64,000 nt of DNA. It comes from Rhizoclosmatium globosum. Lineage: Eukaryota; Chytridiomycota; Chytridiomycetes; Chytridiales; Chytriomycetaceae. The stretch is from NCBI GenBank assembly GCA_002104985.1, contig MCGO01000156.1:24510-88509 (forward strand), written 5' to 3'. Position numbers and translations under genes: made by a program. Positions 24,129 to 33,594 of this stretch are shown here, piece by piece; within the stretch, counting starts at the first letter, position 1; every line of letters begins with the position of its first letter. The notes below the pieces were generated by a model, which was not told the origin of the DNA, did not search any database, and worked only from the letters and a program-made list of their open reading frames with translations.

Positions 24129-24364
24129 TAGTATTTATCCTTGAAAGATGATTCCTACCAACACCAGTATCTGCTATTTATGCAGATTTCTTCGGTTATC
24201 GTCATGCGGAAAGCACATGTTGTCGCGTGATTTGGTCACCTCAGCGAGCCTCAGCGTCTCTCAATCACGTGTTCACGATTTCCCTTGCTTCAGTACTTCT
24301 CTTTCCCTCATTTTTAAATAGTTCTCACAATAGTTCTACATGTTACTTCCACATCTTCCCAAAA

Positions 24365-25252
24365 ATGTCCTTACAATCCATTGTTGTGCCAGCAGTTTCT
24401 AAACACACCGCGACCGTCTTCTTTCTCCACGGCCTTGGAGACTCTGGTCACGGATGGTATAGAGGGCTTACCACCTTACGGGCGAACACTGATCAGTCCA
24501 AATGCAATCTAGGGCCCCTGTGGCAGAGCAGCTCTCCTCACTCTTTCCCCACGTCAAGTTTGTTTTGCCAAATGCACCTTCAATCCCGATTACCTTGAAT
24601 GGTGGTTACAGAATGCCTGGCTGGTGTGTGGTTGTTTTCCCGAGCCCTACTCCAACTCACTTCCACATTCAACCAGGTACGACATCATCAGTCTCGACCA
24701 CAAGAACAGAAAGGAAGATGAAAAGGGAATGCTTGAGACTGTTGAGAAGAGTTGAGTGAATGACGTTGGTATTTCCAAGGCACTCATTCATGGACAATAG
24801 TCAACAAGCTTATTGCAGACGAGATTGCCAGTGGAATTAAGTCCAAACGCATTGTTTTGGGTGGATTCTCGCAAGGCTCTGCGATGTCCCTCTTAACTTC
24901 TTTGAAAACCGACATCAAGCTTGGAGGTATTGTTGGTCTCTCTGGTTACCTCCCTCTCGCGGATAAGGCCGAAGAGTTGGCGACTGACGCTAACCAATGG
25001 ACGCCTTACTTTATGGGCCATGGGGACTCTGATGAGGTTGTTGCTCACGAATGGGGACGATTGTCAGCAGACAAGCTAAAGGAGAAAATGGGACGCCAAG
25101 TTCTCTTCAAGACTTACAGAGGAATGGGTCATTCATCAAGTAACGCTGAACTTTCTGATCTCGCAAAGTTCCTGTCTGATGGTAAGCTTCCTATTTTATT
25201 CCATAAGTGCTGAATGTCTACTTTAGTAATTCCACCATTGGAAGGTAATTGA
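24365..25252 (+). CDS. Acyl-protein thioesterase 1 (depalmitoylase)
   Basis: Removes palmitate from proteins such as small GTPases. Five exons (24365-24456, 24513-24623, 24677-24750, 24801-25181, 25227-25252) join in frame to 227 residues, the usual APT length. The oxyanion loop is FFLHGLGDSGHGW, followed by FVLPNAPSIPITLNGG and GYRMPGWYDI. The nucleophile is in LGGFSQGSAMSL, the Asp in GHGDSDEVV and the His in RGMGHSSS. The ending SDVIPPLEGN matches the FIDKLLPPID end of animal APT1, so the last intron (45 nt, donor GTAAGC) is well placed. The N-terminus MSLQS lacks the palmitoylated Cys2 of animal APTs. The stop is TGA followed by CTAG, and the frame stays open for 35 codons (see 25250-25360). 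Confidence 0.93.
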
Positions 25253-25360
25253 CTAGAAGTTGGAGAAAGTTCGAATGAGTTGTGGTTAGCCCCTGGATTT
25301 TTGGCGTTCATTCTGGCTTCTCTCGTTCTTTTGTTTTTCATGAGGAAATTCCTCAGATAA
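25250..25360 (+). other. In-frame transmembrane extension behind the thioesterase stop codon
   Basis: The thioesterase TGA (25250-25252) sits in the context TGA-CTA-G, the known high-efficiency stop readthrough signal. The same frame continues for 35 codons to TAA at 25358. The extension starts LEVGESSNELW, contains an uninterrupted hydrophobic stretch (LWLAPGFLAFILASLVLLFF) and ends MRKFLR. That is the layout of a tail anchor: a polar linker, one helix, then basic residues. The CTAG also supplies an alternative acceptor (AG at 25255-25256) which, used with the donor at 25182, gives a 75-nt intron and enters the extension in the same frame at EVGESS, skipping the stop. Either route yields a membrane isoform. 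Both routes are inference. Confidence 0.6.
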
Positions 25361-25459
25361 ATCTGTTATTCATTACGCCTTTTTAATTATCCAAGCGGCC
25401 TTGGTAGAGGGGCTGACCGTTGTGGATTGATCTCCATTTTTTGGAACACCAATTTCCTC

Positions 25460-27861
25460 ATGACAGAGGCCGCCACGCATCCCCCACCAGATGAGGATTC
25501 TGCAGCTGGTAATTCGTATTTCATAGCTCTAGTTGAGTACTTACCCACGGAGTAGGCCAGAATCGGCAGCAGCATCGGTCGTGGGAGAGCGGGGACGACT
25601 CGTCGCAAGTCCTGGCTGGCAACAGTGATACTGAGAGCTACAGCGATGACAGCGATGACGACTTTGAGATCATGAGTCCTATCGCCTTTCAGTTTATGGC
25701 AGGATCCCTGGATGACCCTGTGAATGCCCACATCCAGAAGGAGTTCAAAGAAGTGGGACCTGTCACTTTGGCATTCATGACGTGAGCGGCATCACTGATT
25801 TCTTGTATCTGATACTCACTCTTCTTCTATCTCAGTACATCCAAGATCAACATCGAGCGAAAGCATAAAGACTACAACATCTTCAAACTAGTCACTATGT
25901 CTAACACACTCCGCCTTGTGTACCTCCACATAAATCCCGAAGAAGAACCTGAATCTGAAGAGGAGCCTGATAGTCCTGAAGTGCAGGTGTATTCTGAGAA
26001 ATCAGATATTGAGGAAGTGATGAAAGTACTCGATAACGTTCTTGAAAACGATGATGACGATATTCTTGTGATTGGTTCAGTGGAGGATTCTCAGCCAGAG
26101 AAGGAATCAGTCACTGCTGCAACTTTGGCGAAGGCGGCAAAGTCAACAACGAAACCTCGAATCCTATATCTTGGAAAATCAAAGTCTCTGTACGGATTTG
26201 CTCGGCAATCTTCTTCTCTTAGCCATGAACTCAAAGAAAGAGGTTACTCATCTGATGGAGATTCTTCAAAACGAATCAAGAAATTGAGCAAGAAGTTCAT
26301 CGTGATACCCGAGCGTCCTAATGCCCCTCCTCAACGAAAAGCTTCAGTTAAACTGTCAGTCTCTCAAATGCCCATCCTACCTCCCGAGGAAGAAATCCCT
26401 CCCGTTCCCCCTATACCTGCAACATTAACGCCATTCGTTATCCCTCCGCGTGCTTCCTCTCGTTACCAACAACCATCTCGCCCGTTACCGCCACCTCCAC
26501 CTGTAATGCTCGAAAAAAGCAGCTCTCTCCTCGCCCTCCGTTCCTCATTTCTTTCACGATCCCCTCCACCATCGACACCAACATCACCAACCCCAGTTGA
26601 ACCAGAAACCATGTTTGGCAGCGTAAAACGAAGGCTCGAGTCACTAAGTTCATTCATTCCATCGATTCGCTCCGTTACAGGCGCAACAACGATTGTTCCT
26701 CGAAAGTCCCTTGAATCGCATTCCGAAGCCCCATCACCTCCCCCAAGGCCCCCCGTTATCCCGAGCCGATCTCAAACTTCTCCTGTTCCTGCTATTGCAT
26801 CTCGATTCACTCTTCCAGTAAACTCTTTCATGAGGCGGCCGTCAACGGAGGAAACAAAACTTCCTGAACCGATTTCGTCTGGGAAATCTCGACCGACTGG
26901 TCTCATGTCGTTTGCAAAGCCAGGGCCGAAATCGCAGGCAACTGTTTCGCCGATGCCTACACCAACATCAAAGCGGGATTCTGCATCGTCGTCGGCAAGG
27001 AACTCTATTGCAGATTTGGATGTACCGCACCTGTTTGACATGGATGATCCAAACTCTGTGGAATCAGAGGTTGCAGTAGTGAACGAAATGAAGAGGAAGT
27101 CTGCGGAGAACAAGAAGCGTCAGTCATCTCGGCTTTCCGTTGTCTCAACCTCCTTAGACGATATCTCTTCATTGACACCCGGTGGCGGTGTAACACGTCA
27201 ACGAAGTCGAAAGTCCGCTACTGCCAAACATAGCCGGTTAGAGTTTGACGGGTTGGAAGGAGATTTCTTTAAAGATGATGATCCGGACCCTATGCCAACG
27301 ACTCTACCAACGAATCTACCACCCTTCCAGCTTCCTGTACGGCGCACATCGAAGCCAGATGAACGGTTGAGTTTAAATGAATCTGCTCCTGTCGACACAA
27401 CGGCGCCCTTCCCTCTTCCTGTACGAAGAACATCTAAACCGGACGCTACATTGAGTTTGAATAGCTTGAATGATGGAACAGATGGTGAAGACTCTTTTGA
27501 CAGTTCGTTCATGTTCATGATGCGAAGAAAGTCGAAACCAGAAGGAAAACTGAGTTTGAATAGTGGGAACGACGGTGACTCTGAATCATTGGCTGAAAGT
27601 ACTACGGCCTCAGTGTCTTCTTCACGGTCCAAGAATCGACAGGTGGTTGTTGTGGAGGGAGACGCGATCTTGCCTTCTCGATTTGGGTCGATTATCCGTC
27701 CCTTCAGTTTGGGAACTTCTTCAACAGGCAATTCTCCCCCGTCTACTCCTCCCGCTCCTCCACCGCGAAAGTACGCACCGATTGTGAGTGTGACGTCAAT
27801 GTTGATGGAAATACCGAAGCGCTCAAGCAGTAGAATATTGAAGACCAGTGAAGAGGAATAA
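25460..27861 (+). CDS. Long proline- and serine-rich disordered protein with RR(T/K)SKP repeats
   Basis: Not recognised. The start ATG at 25460 (MTEAATHPPPDEDSAAG) joins via a 50-60 nt intron and a second intron near 25785-25838 to the long exon; all three segments stay in frame. Total about 760 residues. The segment ESYSDDSDDDFEIMSPIAF is acidic. The part HIQKEFKEVGPVTLAFM to NTLRLVYLHINPEEE looks ordered and may be a short folded domain. The rest is Pro/Ser-rich with many PPxP motifs such as SPPPRPPVIPSR. Near residues 580-660 an imperfect repeat occurs three times: LPVRRTSKPDERLSLN, LPVRRTSKPDATLSLN and MMRRKSKPEGKLSLN. Each has an RRxS-type basophilic kinase site. A signalling or cytoskeletal scaffold is possible. 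Confidence 0.75.
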
Positions 27862-27939
27862 GGTTATGGATGAAGGAAAATAGATAGAATAGACTTTTTC
27901 ATTTCTTTTTTCTATTTGTTGAAACTTGAAACTGGAGTA

Positions 27940-29598
27940 ATGACAGACTACACCGACTGGACGAAAGAGCAGCTTATTGCCCGCCTCCAATCCATCGACA
28001 ACGAAAGAACCATCTCGGCAGTTCCTCCCAAGACTGAAAAGAAGGGAAAGGCGGCGAAGACCCAGCGTCCATTTGACTTTTCTAAACATTCGGCGCGACC
28101 TGTAGCCTTCAAAGTAGCGTATCTTGGTGAGTATAAAAGGGGTAATCCGAGTTTGTTTCACTAAGGTACTTGACCAGGCTGGAAGTACCACGGCCTCGCA
28201 AGCCAGGACGGCGGCTCGAACGTTGCAACAATCGAGAGCGAGCTCTTCAAGGCGCTGCACACGGCGCGTCTGATTCCCGAGCCAAGTGGAAAGGGCTGTG
28301 GCTGGTCGCGCTGTGGAAGGTGAGTGACTTGCCTGTTCTCCTTTTCAAGTTGCATCTTTTAAACTACTCCCGAAACAACTCGCTTCAGAACTGACAAGGG
28401 CGTTTCGTCGTTCGGCCAAGTCGTCGCCTGTCTCGTTCGAAGTAATCTTCCGATCGGCGCAAAGGGAACCTGCGAATGGCCCAAGAAAGACGCAGAGGTT
28501 GTCCATCACAAACGGAAACGCGAAGAGGATGACGATGACGACGGCGAGGATGGCAATGCTCTTCGCCCAGATTCAATGCAAGGTTTGGAAGAAGACGGCA
28601 GGGAATATACGCCTATTCCAGACAACTTTGAAGAGATTCCATTCGTGTCCAGACTCAATCATATCCTTCCTCCTGATATTCGCATTCTCGCCTGGTCACC
28701 CACATCCCCTGATTTCAACTCCAGATTTGATTGCACATATCGTCGGTACCGCTACTTTTTCCCTTCAGAAGGCCTTGATTTGGCTAAAATGCAGGAGGCT
28801 GCCAAAAAATACATTGGCGCGAAAGACTATCGACACTTTTGCAAAGTCGACCCATCAAAAAACGTAAAAACGTATGTTCGAACTGTATTGGATGCTAGCG
28901 TGGAGCCCCTGGTTGTTTCGGATGACTTGATTCCAACGTACACGAATTTTGGGCCTCACGCAGACCAAAAGGGTCCTGTTCATCCTGAATCTTTTCTTGT
29001 GTTTGAAGTGAAAGGACATGCGTTCTTGTGGCACCAAGTCCGTTGTATGACAGCAATCTTGCATCTGATTGGACGTGGATTGGAGCCTGTCAGTCTTGTA
29101 GACGATATGACCGACCTTAGCAAGCATCCTGAAAACTCTGGACGTCCGATTTACGGAATGGCTAGTGAAATCCCGCTAGTTTTAGTCGAGTGTGGGTTCA
29201 AGGAAGGTTTATTGGAATGGAGGGTTGACGGCGATGTTGCCGTTTCTCGAAACGGCCTGAATGGGCTGTCAACTGCGTTCCGCTCTTCTGATGCATTTGC
29301 ACAATTGATTACTTGTCTGTGGGATCAGTGGCGTGAACATTCCATCAAAGCAACACAAGTTCAGGCGCTTCTTCAAATGATCACAGAAGACTCTTTCAAT
29401 CATACTGAAGATGTGAATTTGAGGAATGTGTTTGAAGAGTATGCAAAGGAAGGGGTGCTTGGAAATGCGTCAATGGAGTCAGGGGGGTATGGAGGAAAGA
29501 GCAACAAGGCCTATATTCCCATTATGCAAAGAAAACGATGCGATTCTATTGAGGAACGTACTGTCAAATATAATGCATCCAAGAAAGGAAAGAAATAA
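27940..29598 (+). CDS. DEG1: tRNA pseudouridine synthase 3 (positions 38/39)
   Basis: PUS3/Deg1 of the TruA family, which modifies U38/U39 in the anticodon arm of tRNAs. Start ATG at 27940 (MTDYTDWTKEQLIARLQSID), an N-terminal helix common in this family. After an intron, AYLGWKYHGLASQDGG matches the TruA start. After a second intron, the catalytic aspartate is in CGRTDKGVSSFGQ. The C-terminal part carries YRRYRYFFPSEG, DYRHFCKVDP and HAFLWHQVRCMTAILHLIG, all standard PUS3 motifs. An acidic Lys/Arg/Asp insertion (KRKREEDDDDDGED) separates the two halves. The protein has about 490 residues. It follows the proline-rich gene by 78 nt on the same strand. Confidence 0.94.
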
Positions 29599-29683
29599 AG
29601 GTCGCTCTTTAAGTTCATTGCCATTCATCAACAGAGATTGTGAAAGAACGTTCAATTGTGGTTTCGAAGGCACAGTCTCAGCA

Positions 29684-29761
29684 TGAGTCATTGTGACTCA
29701 ACGACTGTTCCACAAAATCTTTGAAACAGTTCGACAAACAAAACCTGTCCTTCTTGACTCA
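29684..29761 (+). promoter_or_regulatory. Cluster of three AP-1/bZIP-type sites upstream of B12D-like gene 1
   Basis: TGAGTCA at 29684-29690, TGACTCA at 29694-29700 and TGACTCA at 29755-29761, followed by a TATAAATA box at 29793. These match the consensus bound by AP-1/Gcn4/Yap-type bZIP factors. Binding is inferred from sequence only. Confidence 0.55.
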
Positions 29762-29792
29762 CGTTTCATCAACATGCTGAGGCGGGTATTTC

Positions 29793-29800
29793 TATAAATA
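29793..29800 (+). promoter_or_regulatory. TATA box of B12D-like gene 1
   Basis: TATAAATA lies 87 nt before the ATG at 29880. Comparable AT boxes stand before the three other family members (about 30613, 31278 and 31788). Confidence 0.55.
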
Positions 29801-29879
29801 CCGCCATTGAAAGCAAAGACCCTTCTTCATTCAAAAGCTTCCAACACAAGTCCTTTGTAAACAAACAAAACAACCAAAA

Positions 29880-30107
29880 ATGCCATCCATGAAAGTCCCT
29901 CTCGAAGTGTACCCATTGTTCTTTATGATGGCCACCGCCCTTACATTTGGAGGATACGTTGCTCAAAAAGAAATCCGATCAGGAGAAGACCTCCGACTTG
30001 GTTCAATGCTTTACAACCCAGATACTCACTGGCAAGGACGAATTGACAGGAAACCTTCAGAACGTCAGCCTTTCGGCAACTACTTCTATAGACACATTAA
30101 GGACTAG
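29880..30107 (+). CDS. B12D/NDUFA4-like small membrane protein, tandem member 1
   Basis: Intronless, 75 residues. The start VPLEVYPLFFMMATALTFGG resembles the EVYPL-membrane-helix opening of the B12D/MLRQ family (Pfam PF06522), whose animal member NDUFA4 belongs to a respiratory complex and whose plant members are small mitochondrial proteins. One transmembrane helix (residues 9-25) is followed by the conserved tail GEDLRLGSMLYNPDTHWQGR and the end YFYRHIKD. Four such genes stand in a row in the same orientation, each with its own TATA-like box. Mitochondrial inner-membrane location and a respiratory role are inferred from the family. The paralogues share the YP helix, the DLRLGS...NP..W..R block and the terminal FY..HI element. 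Confidence 0.82.
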   Translation: MPSMKVPLEVYPLFFMMATALTFGGYVAQKEIRSGEDLRLGSMLYNPDTHWQGRIDRKPSERQPFGNYFYRHIKD

Positions 30108-30709
30108 TTATGTTTAATAGTCTTAACTTCGTATTATTTGAATAAACTGTGTTTACATTGCCAAAACAATTGTCGTATAGAATGCGTAGCACGTAATACT
30201 GAATACTACGTCTTCGTCTTCACCATAATCAAAATCTGCATTTGCATGTGTATTTGGTAATGCAGTTTCAAGTTAAACCCAACCCGTGCTCAGCCACGTT
30301 CGCGCAGGGTATGTCAACCTACAATTACGAGAACATTATCGAAATTATCTCTATTCTCATTGCAAGTATTTTCAAATATTTGCTTCAATCGCGTAAATGA
30401 AAAACAAAACTCTACATAAATTGGCGGTTCCAAAGTCATGCAAGCTATAGTTCAAATTAGCACATGCACGTGCTCTGACTCAATCATTGTGTTATGTTAA
30501 GTAAAGCAGTGAGTAATCGTGACATGTAATTAATCGAGTTCTGGTGGACTTGATCAGAGCAGAGTGTGAGTCATATTTGCATTCCGCCACCCTCACAGCC
30601 GCTCAGCAACCCACATAAATACCACCTCTTTAGAATCTCAACCAAACAACAAAATCAAAACCTCGAACACAGCAGCAGCAAAAAGCACAACCGCGCCTTT
30701 AAGAAAAAA
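30108..30709. other. Intergenic region with bZIP-type sites and TATA-like box of B12D-like gene 2
   Basis: About 600 nt. It contains TGACTCA at 30476-30482, TGAGTCA at 30567-30573 and the TATA-like ACATAAATACC at about 30613, all ahead of the ATG at 30710. The upstream 350 nt are AT-rich and hold nothing else I could support. Confidence 0.5.
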
Positions 30710-30946
30710 ATGCCAAACATGAACAAGATCCCAACCGAAGTGTACCCAATCATGGGTATGATTGCAACAGCCTTGACCTTTGGAACCTACGTTGCCCACA
30801 AGGAGCTGACACAAGACAAGGATATTCGTCTCGGAAATGTACATAACCCGGACACACACTGGGAAACCCGACTGAACCGAGCAACCGAGGAGCGTCGCAA
30901 GTCGTTCCAAAATGTGTTTTACCAACACATTACTGAGCCCCAGTAA
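30710..30946 (+). CDS. B12D/NDUFA4-like small membrane protein, tandem member 2
   Basis: Intronless, 78 residues, ATG at 30710 after an A-rich leader; a second in-frame ATG follows three codons later. PTEVYPIMGMIATALTFGTY forms the membrane helix and is nearly the same as in member 1; then KDIRLGNVHNPDTHWETR and the end FQNVFYQHITEPQ. The tail NPDTHW is shared with member 1 but not with members 3 and 4, so 1 and 2 form one pair and 3 and 4 another. It is more basic after the helix (ATEERRKSFQ) than member 1. Function is inferred only from the family. Confidence 0.82.
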   Translation: MPNMNKIPTEVYPIMGMIATALTFGTYVAHKELTQDKDIRLGNVHNPDTHWETRLNRATEERRKSFQNVFYQHITEPQ

Positions 30947-31348
30947 AAACACGCAAGCGTTCCTTCCGACTTGTCCTTCCTTGTGAACCTCATACCCCAC
31001 TCCCTCTTTCAGCCAAAGGCCTCATACAAGAATGATAAAAAACCAACTTGTTTATCCTTTTTCTTCTTCGTCTTATTGTTTATAGTCAAATAGATTTTAA
31101 TCTCTCCTTAATTGTCTTTCATTTGAGTAATATGAAATTGATGAATAAGCGGCACTAGTTCCCGTCAGCGTCGCCGACAGGGTGGATTGCAGAAGGGGAT
31201 ACACCGGGAAAAAAATACATTGGATAGGAGTAGCTCGGATACTCGGCTACGCTATCGCCGGGGCCAGCGTTAAATGCCTTAAATACGAGTCCATTTTCCC
31301 TAACTCACATCCGTCATCATTCATAAATTGCCACACCAACACAGCAAC
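30947..31348. other. Intergenic region upstream of B12D-like gene 3
   Basis: About 400 nt. It carries a TATA-like CTTAAATACG near 31278 and a near-match TGAGTAA near 31124, but no full TGA(C/G)TCA site, unlike the other three promoters. A GC-rich stretch (about 31160-31270) contrasts with the AT-rich surroundings; I found no tRNA or other RNA fold in it. Confidence 0.45.
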
Positions 31349-31618
31349 ATGTCTCCTTCACTACCACCTCGCGGCCCTAAAATCTCAAAACTCTCAATTC
31401 GTGGAATGCCAGTCGACGTGTATCCAATTGCATTCATGGTTGGTTGTGCGCTTTGTTACGGAAGTTATGTGGGATACAACTTGATCATGAATGGAGAAGG
31501 ACTTCGAATTGGATCCAGAGTGTATAATCCTGATCATTGGCAGGAACGTTTGAAGGGCCAGGAAGCCACACCAAGACCGAGAGCTCAAAATGTTTATTAC
31601 ACACACATTCAGGATTGA
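31349..31618 (+). CDS. B12D/NDUFA4-like small membrane protein, tandem member 3
   Basis: Intronless, 89 residues, ATG at 31349. It has a longer N-terminus (MSPSLPPRGPKISKLSIRGM) than members 1 and 2, then PVDVYPIAFMVGCALCYGSY, with D in place of E before the VYP motif and two cysteines in the helix. The tail reads GLRIGSRVYNPDHWQERL and ends NVYYTHIQD. The basic N-terminal extension, also present in member 4, could act as a mitochondrial import signal. This member has the weakest promoter match to the others and the most divergent helix. Confidence 0.8.
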   Translation: MSPSLPPRGPKISKLSIRGMPVDVYPIAFMVGCALCYGSYVGYNLIMNGEGLRIGSRVYNPDHWQERLKGQEATPRPRAQNVYYTHIQD

Positions 31619-31742
31619 ACGCAGTTATTCTTCATTATGCTATTTTATCTCATATTCTCATAAAACCCAATTTTGCGACTTTGTTTTACGTAATCAACCA
31701 TTGTGAAACGTTTGATGTTTGAAGTCACAAAACATCTCACAC

Positions 31743-31795
31743 TGACTCAGAGAACAGAACGCCACAGAATTTCCGTTTTCCCTTGTTCTATAAAG
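31743..31795 (+). promoter_or_regulatory. bZIP-type site and TATA box of B12D-like gene 4
   Basis: TGACTCA at 31743-31749 is followed by CTATAAAG at about 31788-31795, 45 nt downstream and about 50 nt before the ATG at 31840. The arrangement repeats that seen before members 1 and 2. Confidence 0.55.
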
Positions 31796-31839
31796 GGAGA
31801 GGGGGAGTCTAGTGTTCAATCCAAAAAAACTCCTTCAAA

Positions 31840-32100
31840 ATGGCTCCTTCTGTCAAACGTGTTTCCACTAGACCTTCCCTCAAGACTGTGCCTGCTGAAG
31901 TCTACCCCATCATCTTCATGATATCTACTGCTCTTATGTTTGGAGGTTACGTCTCCAGAAAGATTCTTTCGACTGATAAAGACCTTCGTATTGGTTCAAG
32001 AGTATACAACCCAGAGGAATGGAAAGAACGTTTGCAACAACAAAAAGCGATTCCAGCTCACGCCCAAAACCTCTTCTACAAACACGTTACCGATGTTTAA
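31840..32100 (+). CDS. B12D/NDUFA4-like small membrane protein, tandem member 4
   Basis: Intronless, 86 residues, ATG at 31840. The basic N-terminus (MAPSVKRVSTRPSLK) precedes VPAEVYPIIFMISTALMFGG, the same helix as in the other copies, and the tail DKDLRIGSRVYNPEEWKERL. It ends NLFYKHVTDV. It is closest to member 3 in the tail (IGSRVYNP) and to member 1 in the helix. The last gene of the array; the next gene (WrbA-like) is on the other strand. Confidence 0.82.
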   Translation: MAPSVKRVSTRPSLKTVPAEVYPIIFMISTALMFGGYVSRKILSTDKDLRIGSRVYNPEEWKERLQQQKAIPAHAQNLFYKHVTDV

Positions 32101-32555
32101 TTTCATTTTATGAATATTAACGTTTATGCAGTAATAAATTAACTTCTCCCCAATTTGATATTTACTGCTAATTATTGCCTATTCCAACAAATATAGATAC
32201 ATATACCAAGTTTGGATGAGATATACTTTTACACAAAACAAACGTTGACATCTAATTGGGTTGGCGTTGAAAGGTCCTGCTGTGTTTTCCGAACCACTCA
32301 ACTGTCAGATGGATCTGTTCTGGGTATTGGAAGTGATAACTCAATATATCAATAGTCTGCTCTAGATACAGGTTCATCCTCGACTTTTTTTCCTAATTCA
32401 AAATCAGTTTTGTCAATTGGAACAACGTATTAGGAAATTATTTTGGTTAAGCCTCGTTTTGTTGTTTTTGCGTGTTATTCTGGCATAAAAGAAGGAAGGA
32501 ATCTTTGTGTTATTCTTTCGTACAACAAAACGACAATAAATAAGCAAAGTTTGAT
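32101..32555. other. Intergenic region between convergent genes
   Basis: About 455 nt of AT-rich sequence between B12D-like gene 4 and the WrbA-like gene. It contains possible poly(A) signals (AATAAA-like, for example near 32134 and 32535). Nothing else could be supported. Confidence 0.45.
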
Positions 32556-33473
32556 CTACGCAAGTCTCTTGAGAGTCTTGGCAAAGGCGATTCCTTGCTC
32601 CTTCGCAATCTGCTTCTCACGGTCAGTGACGGCGCGAGAGCCGTTCGAGTCGGCAATGGCAGAAGCACCCCATGGAGTACCACCTATTGTAAAAACGAAT
32701 GAGTAAGTTTTAAAGAGAGAGATGGATCAGGGATTAAGGAATTTACCAGTGACTTCGTCGACTCCGCTAATACCCTTTGGACCAAATCCAAGTGGCACGA
32801 AGATGATTCCGTGGTGAACATAGTTTGGTAAGAAGCTGAAGATGTTTGTTTCTTGACCTGGGTTTTTTCAATTGTCAGTTCGTGTTTCGGATTGTAATTA
32901 ATTACCAACCTCCGTGTTGAGTCGCCGTGGAAGTGAAGGCGCCACCAAACTTTCCGGCAAGGGCACCCGTGGCCCAGAGTCCTCCAGTAGAGTCCCAGAA
33001 GGCCTTGACTTGGGCTGGGGCACCTCCGAAGCGACCACTGGATTTGGAATGGACGCGTAAGAACACGGACCAAAGAGAGACAAACGCGTAAGTAAACTCA
33101 CCCGAAACCAAAGAGGAATCCATCAGCCTTGGTAAGGTCGTCTGGCTGTTGTTTGTTTGTTTGTTGGATCCTGAGTTAAGCAACTGGGACAGAGGCAAAA
33201 GCATCAAAACACGAACCGTAATCACAGGAATGTTGTCGAAGATGGCCGCGTGCATCTTGGCAAGGACCTCGGCGGGAAGCGTCTCTGGAACGCGGAACAA
33301 CTTGGCCACGGCACCTTCGGACTCGAGACCTGCCACGATGGCTTCTCCGAGCGTCTTTGTGTGGCCGTAGAACCTGTTGTTTAATGGGCAATGGTGTTAG
33401 ACATGGAGGAGGATATAACTATCTCAAGCACGTACGAGTGAATAACAACGTGGACAATTGGTTTGGCAGGCAT
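32556..33473 (-). CDS. WrbA-type NAD(P)H:quinone oxidoreductase (flavodoxin-like)
   Basis: FMN enzyme that reduces quinones by two electrons and protects against oxidative stress (Pst2/Ycp4/WrbA family). Start ATG at 33473: MPAKPIVHVVIHS, then an intron, then FYGHTKTLGEAIVAGLESEG, the phosphate loop region. Further exons give LFRVPETLPAEVLAKMHA, DGFLFGFPTRFGGAPAQVKA, FWDSTGGLWATGALAGKFGG and STATQHGGQET, the classic WrbA signatures. The end is AKEQGIAFAKTLKRLA at 32556. Five short introns. The C-terminal part GGTPWGASAIADSNGSR is also conserved. It neighbours the B12D-like array and a glutathione transferase gene. Confidence 0.94.
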
Positions 33474-33594
33474 CTGTTTTTTGCTTTGTTTTTTGGGAAT
33501 AGAGAATGGCGCGACTTTCACGCATCTTATGGAATATTGGAGCAATTTAAACCTTTCTTCTTTTATTCATTATTAGTTCGGTATCATTAAGCAT

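Noticed and set aside
31160..31270. GC-rich patch as a tRNA or other RNA gene
   Set aside because: No cloverleaf arms or B-box (GGTTCGANTCC) could be found.
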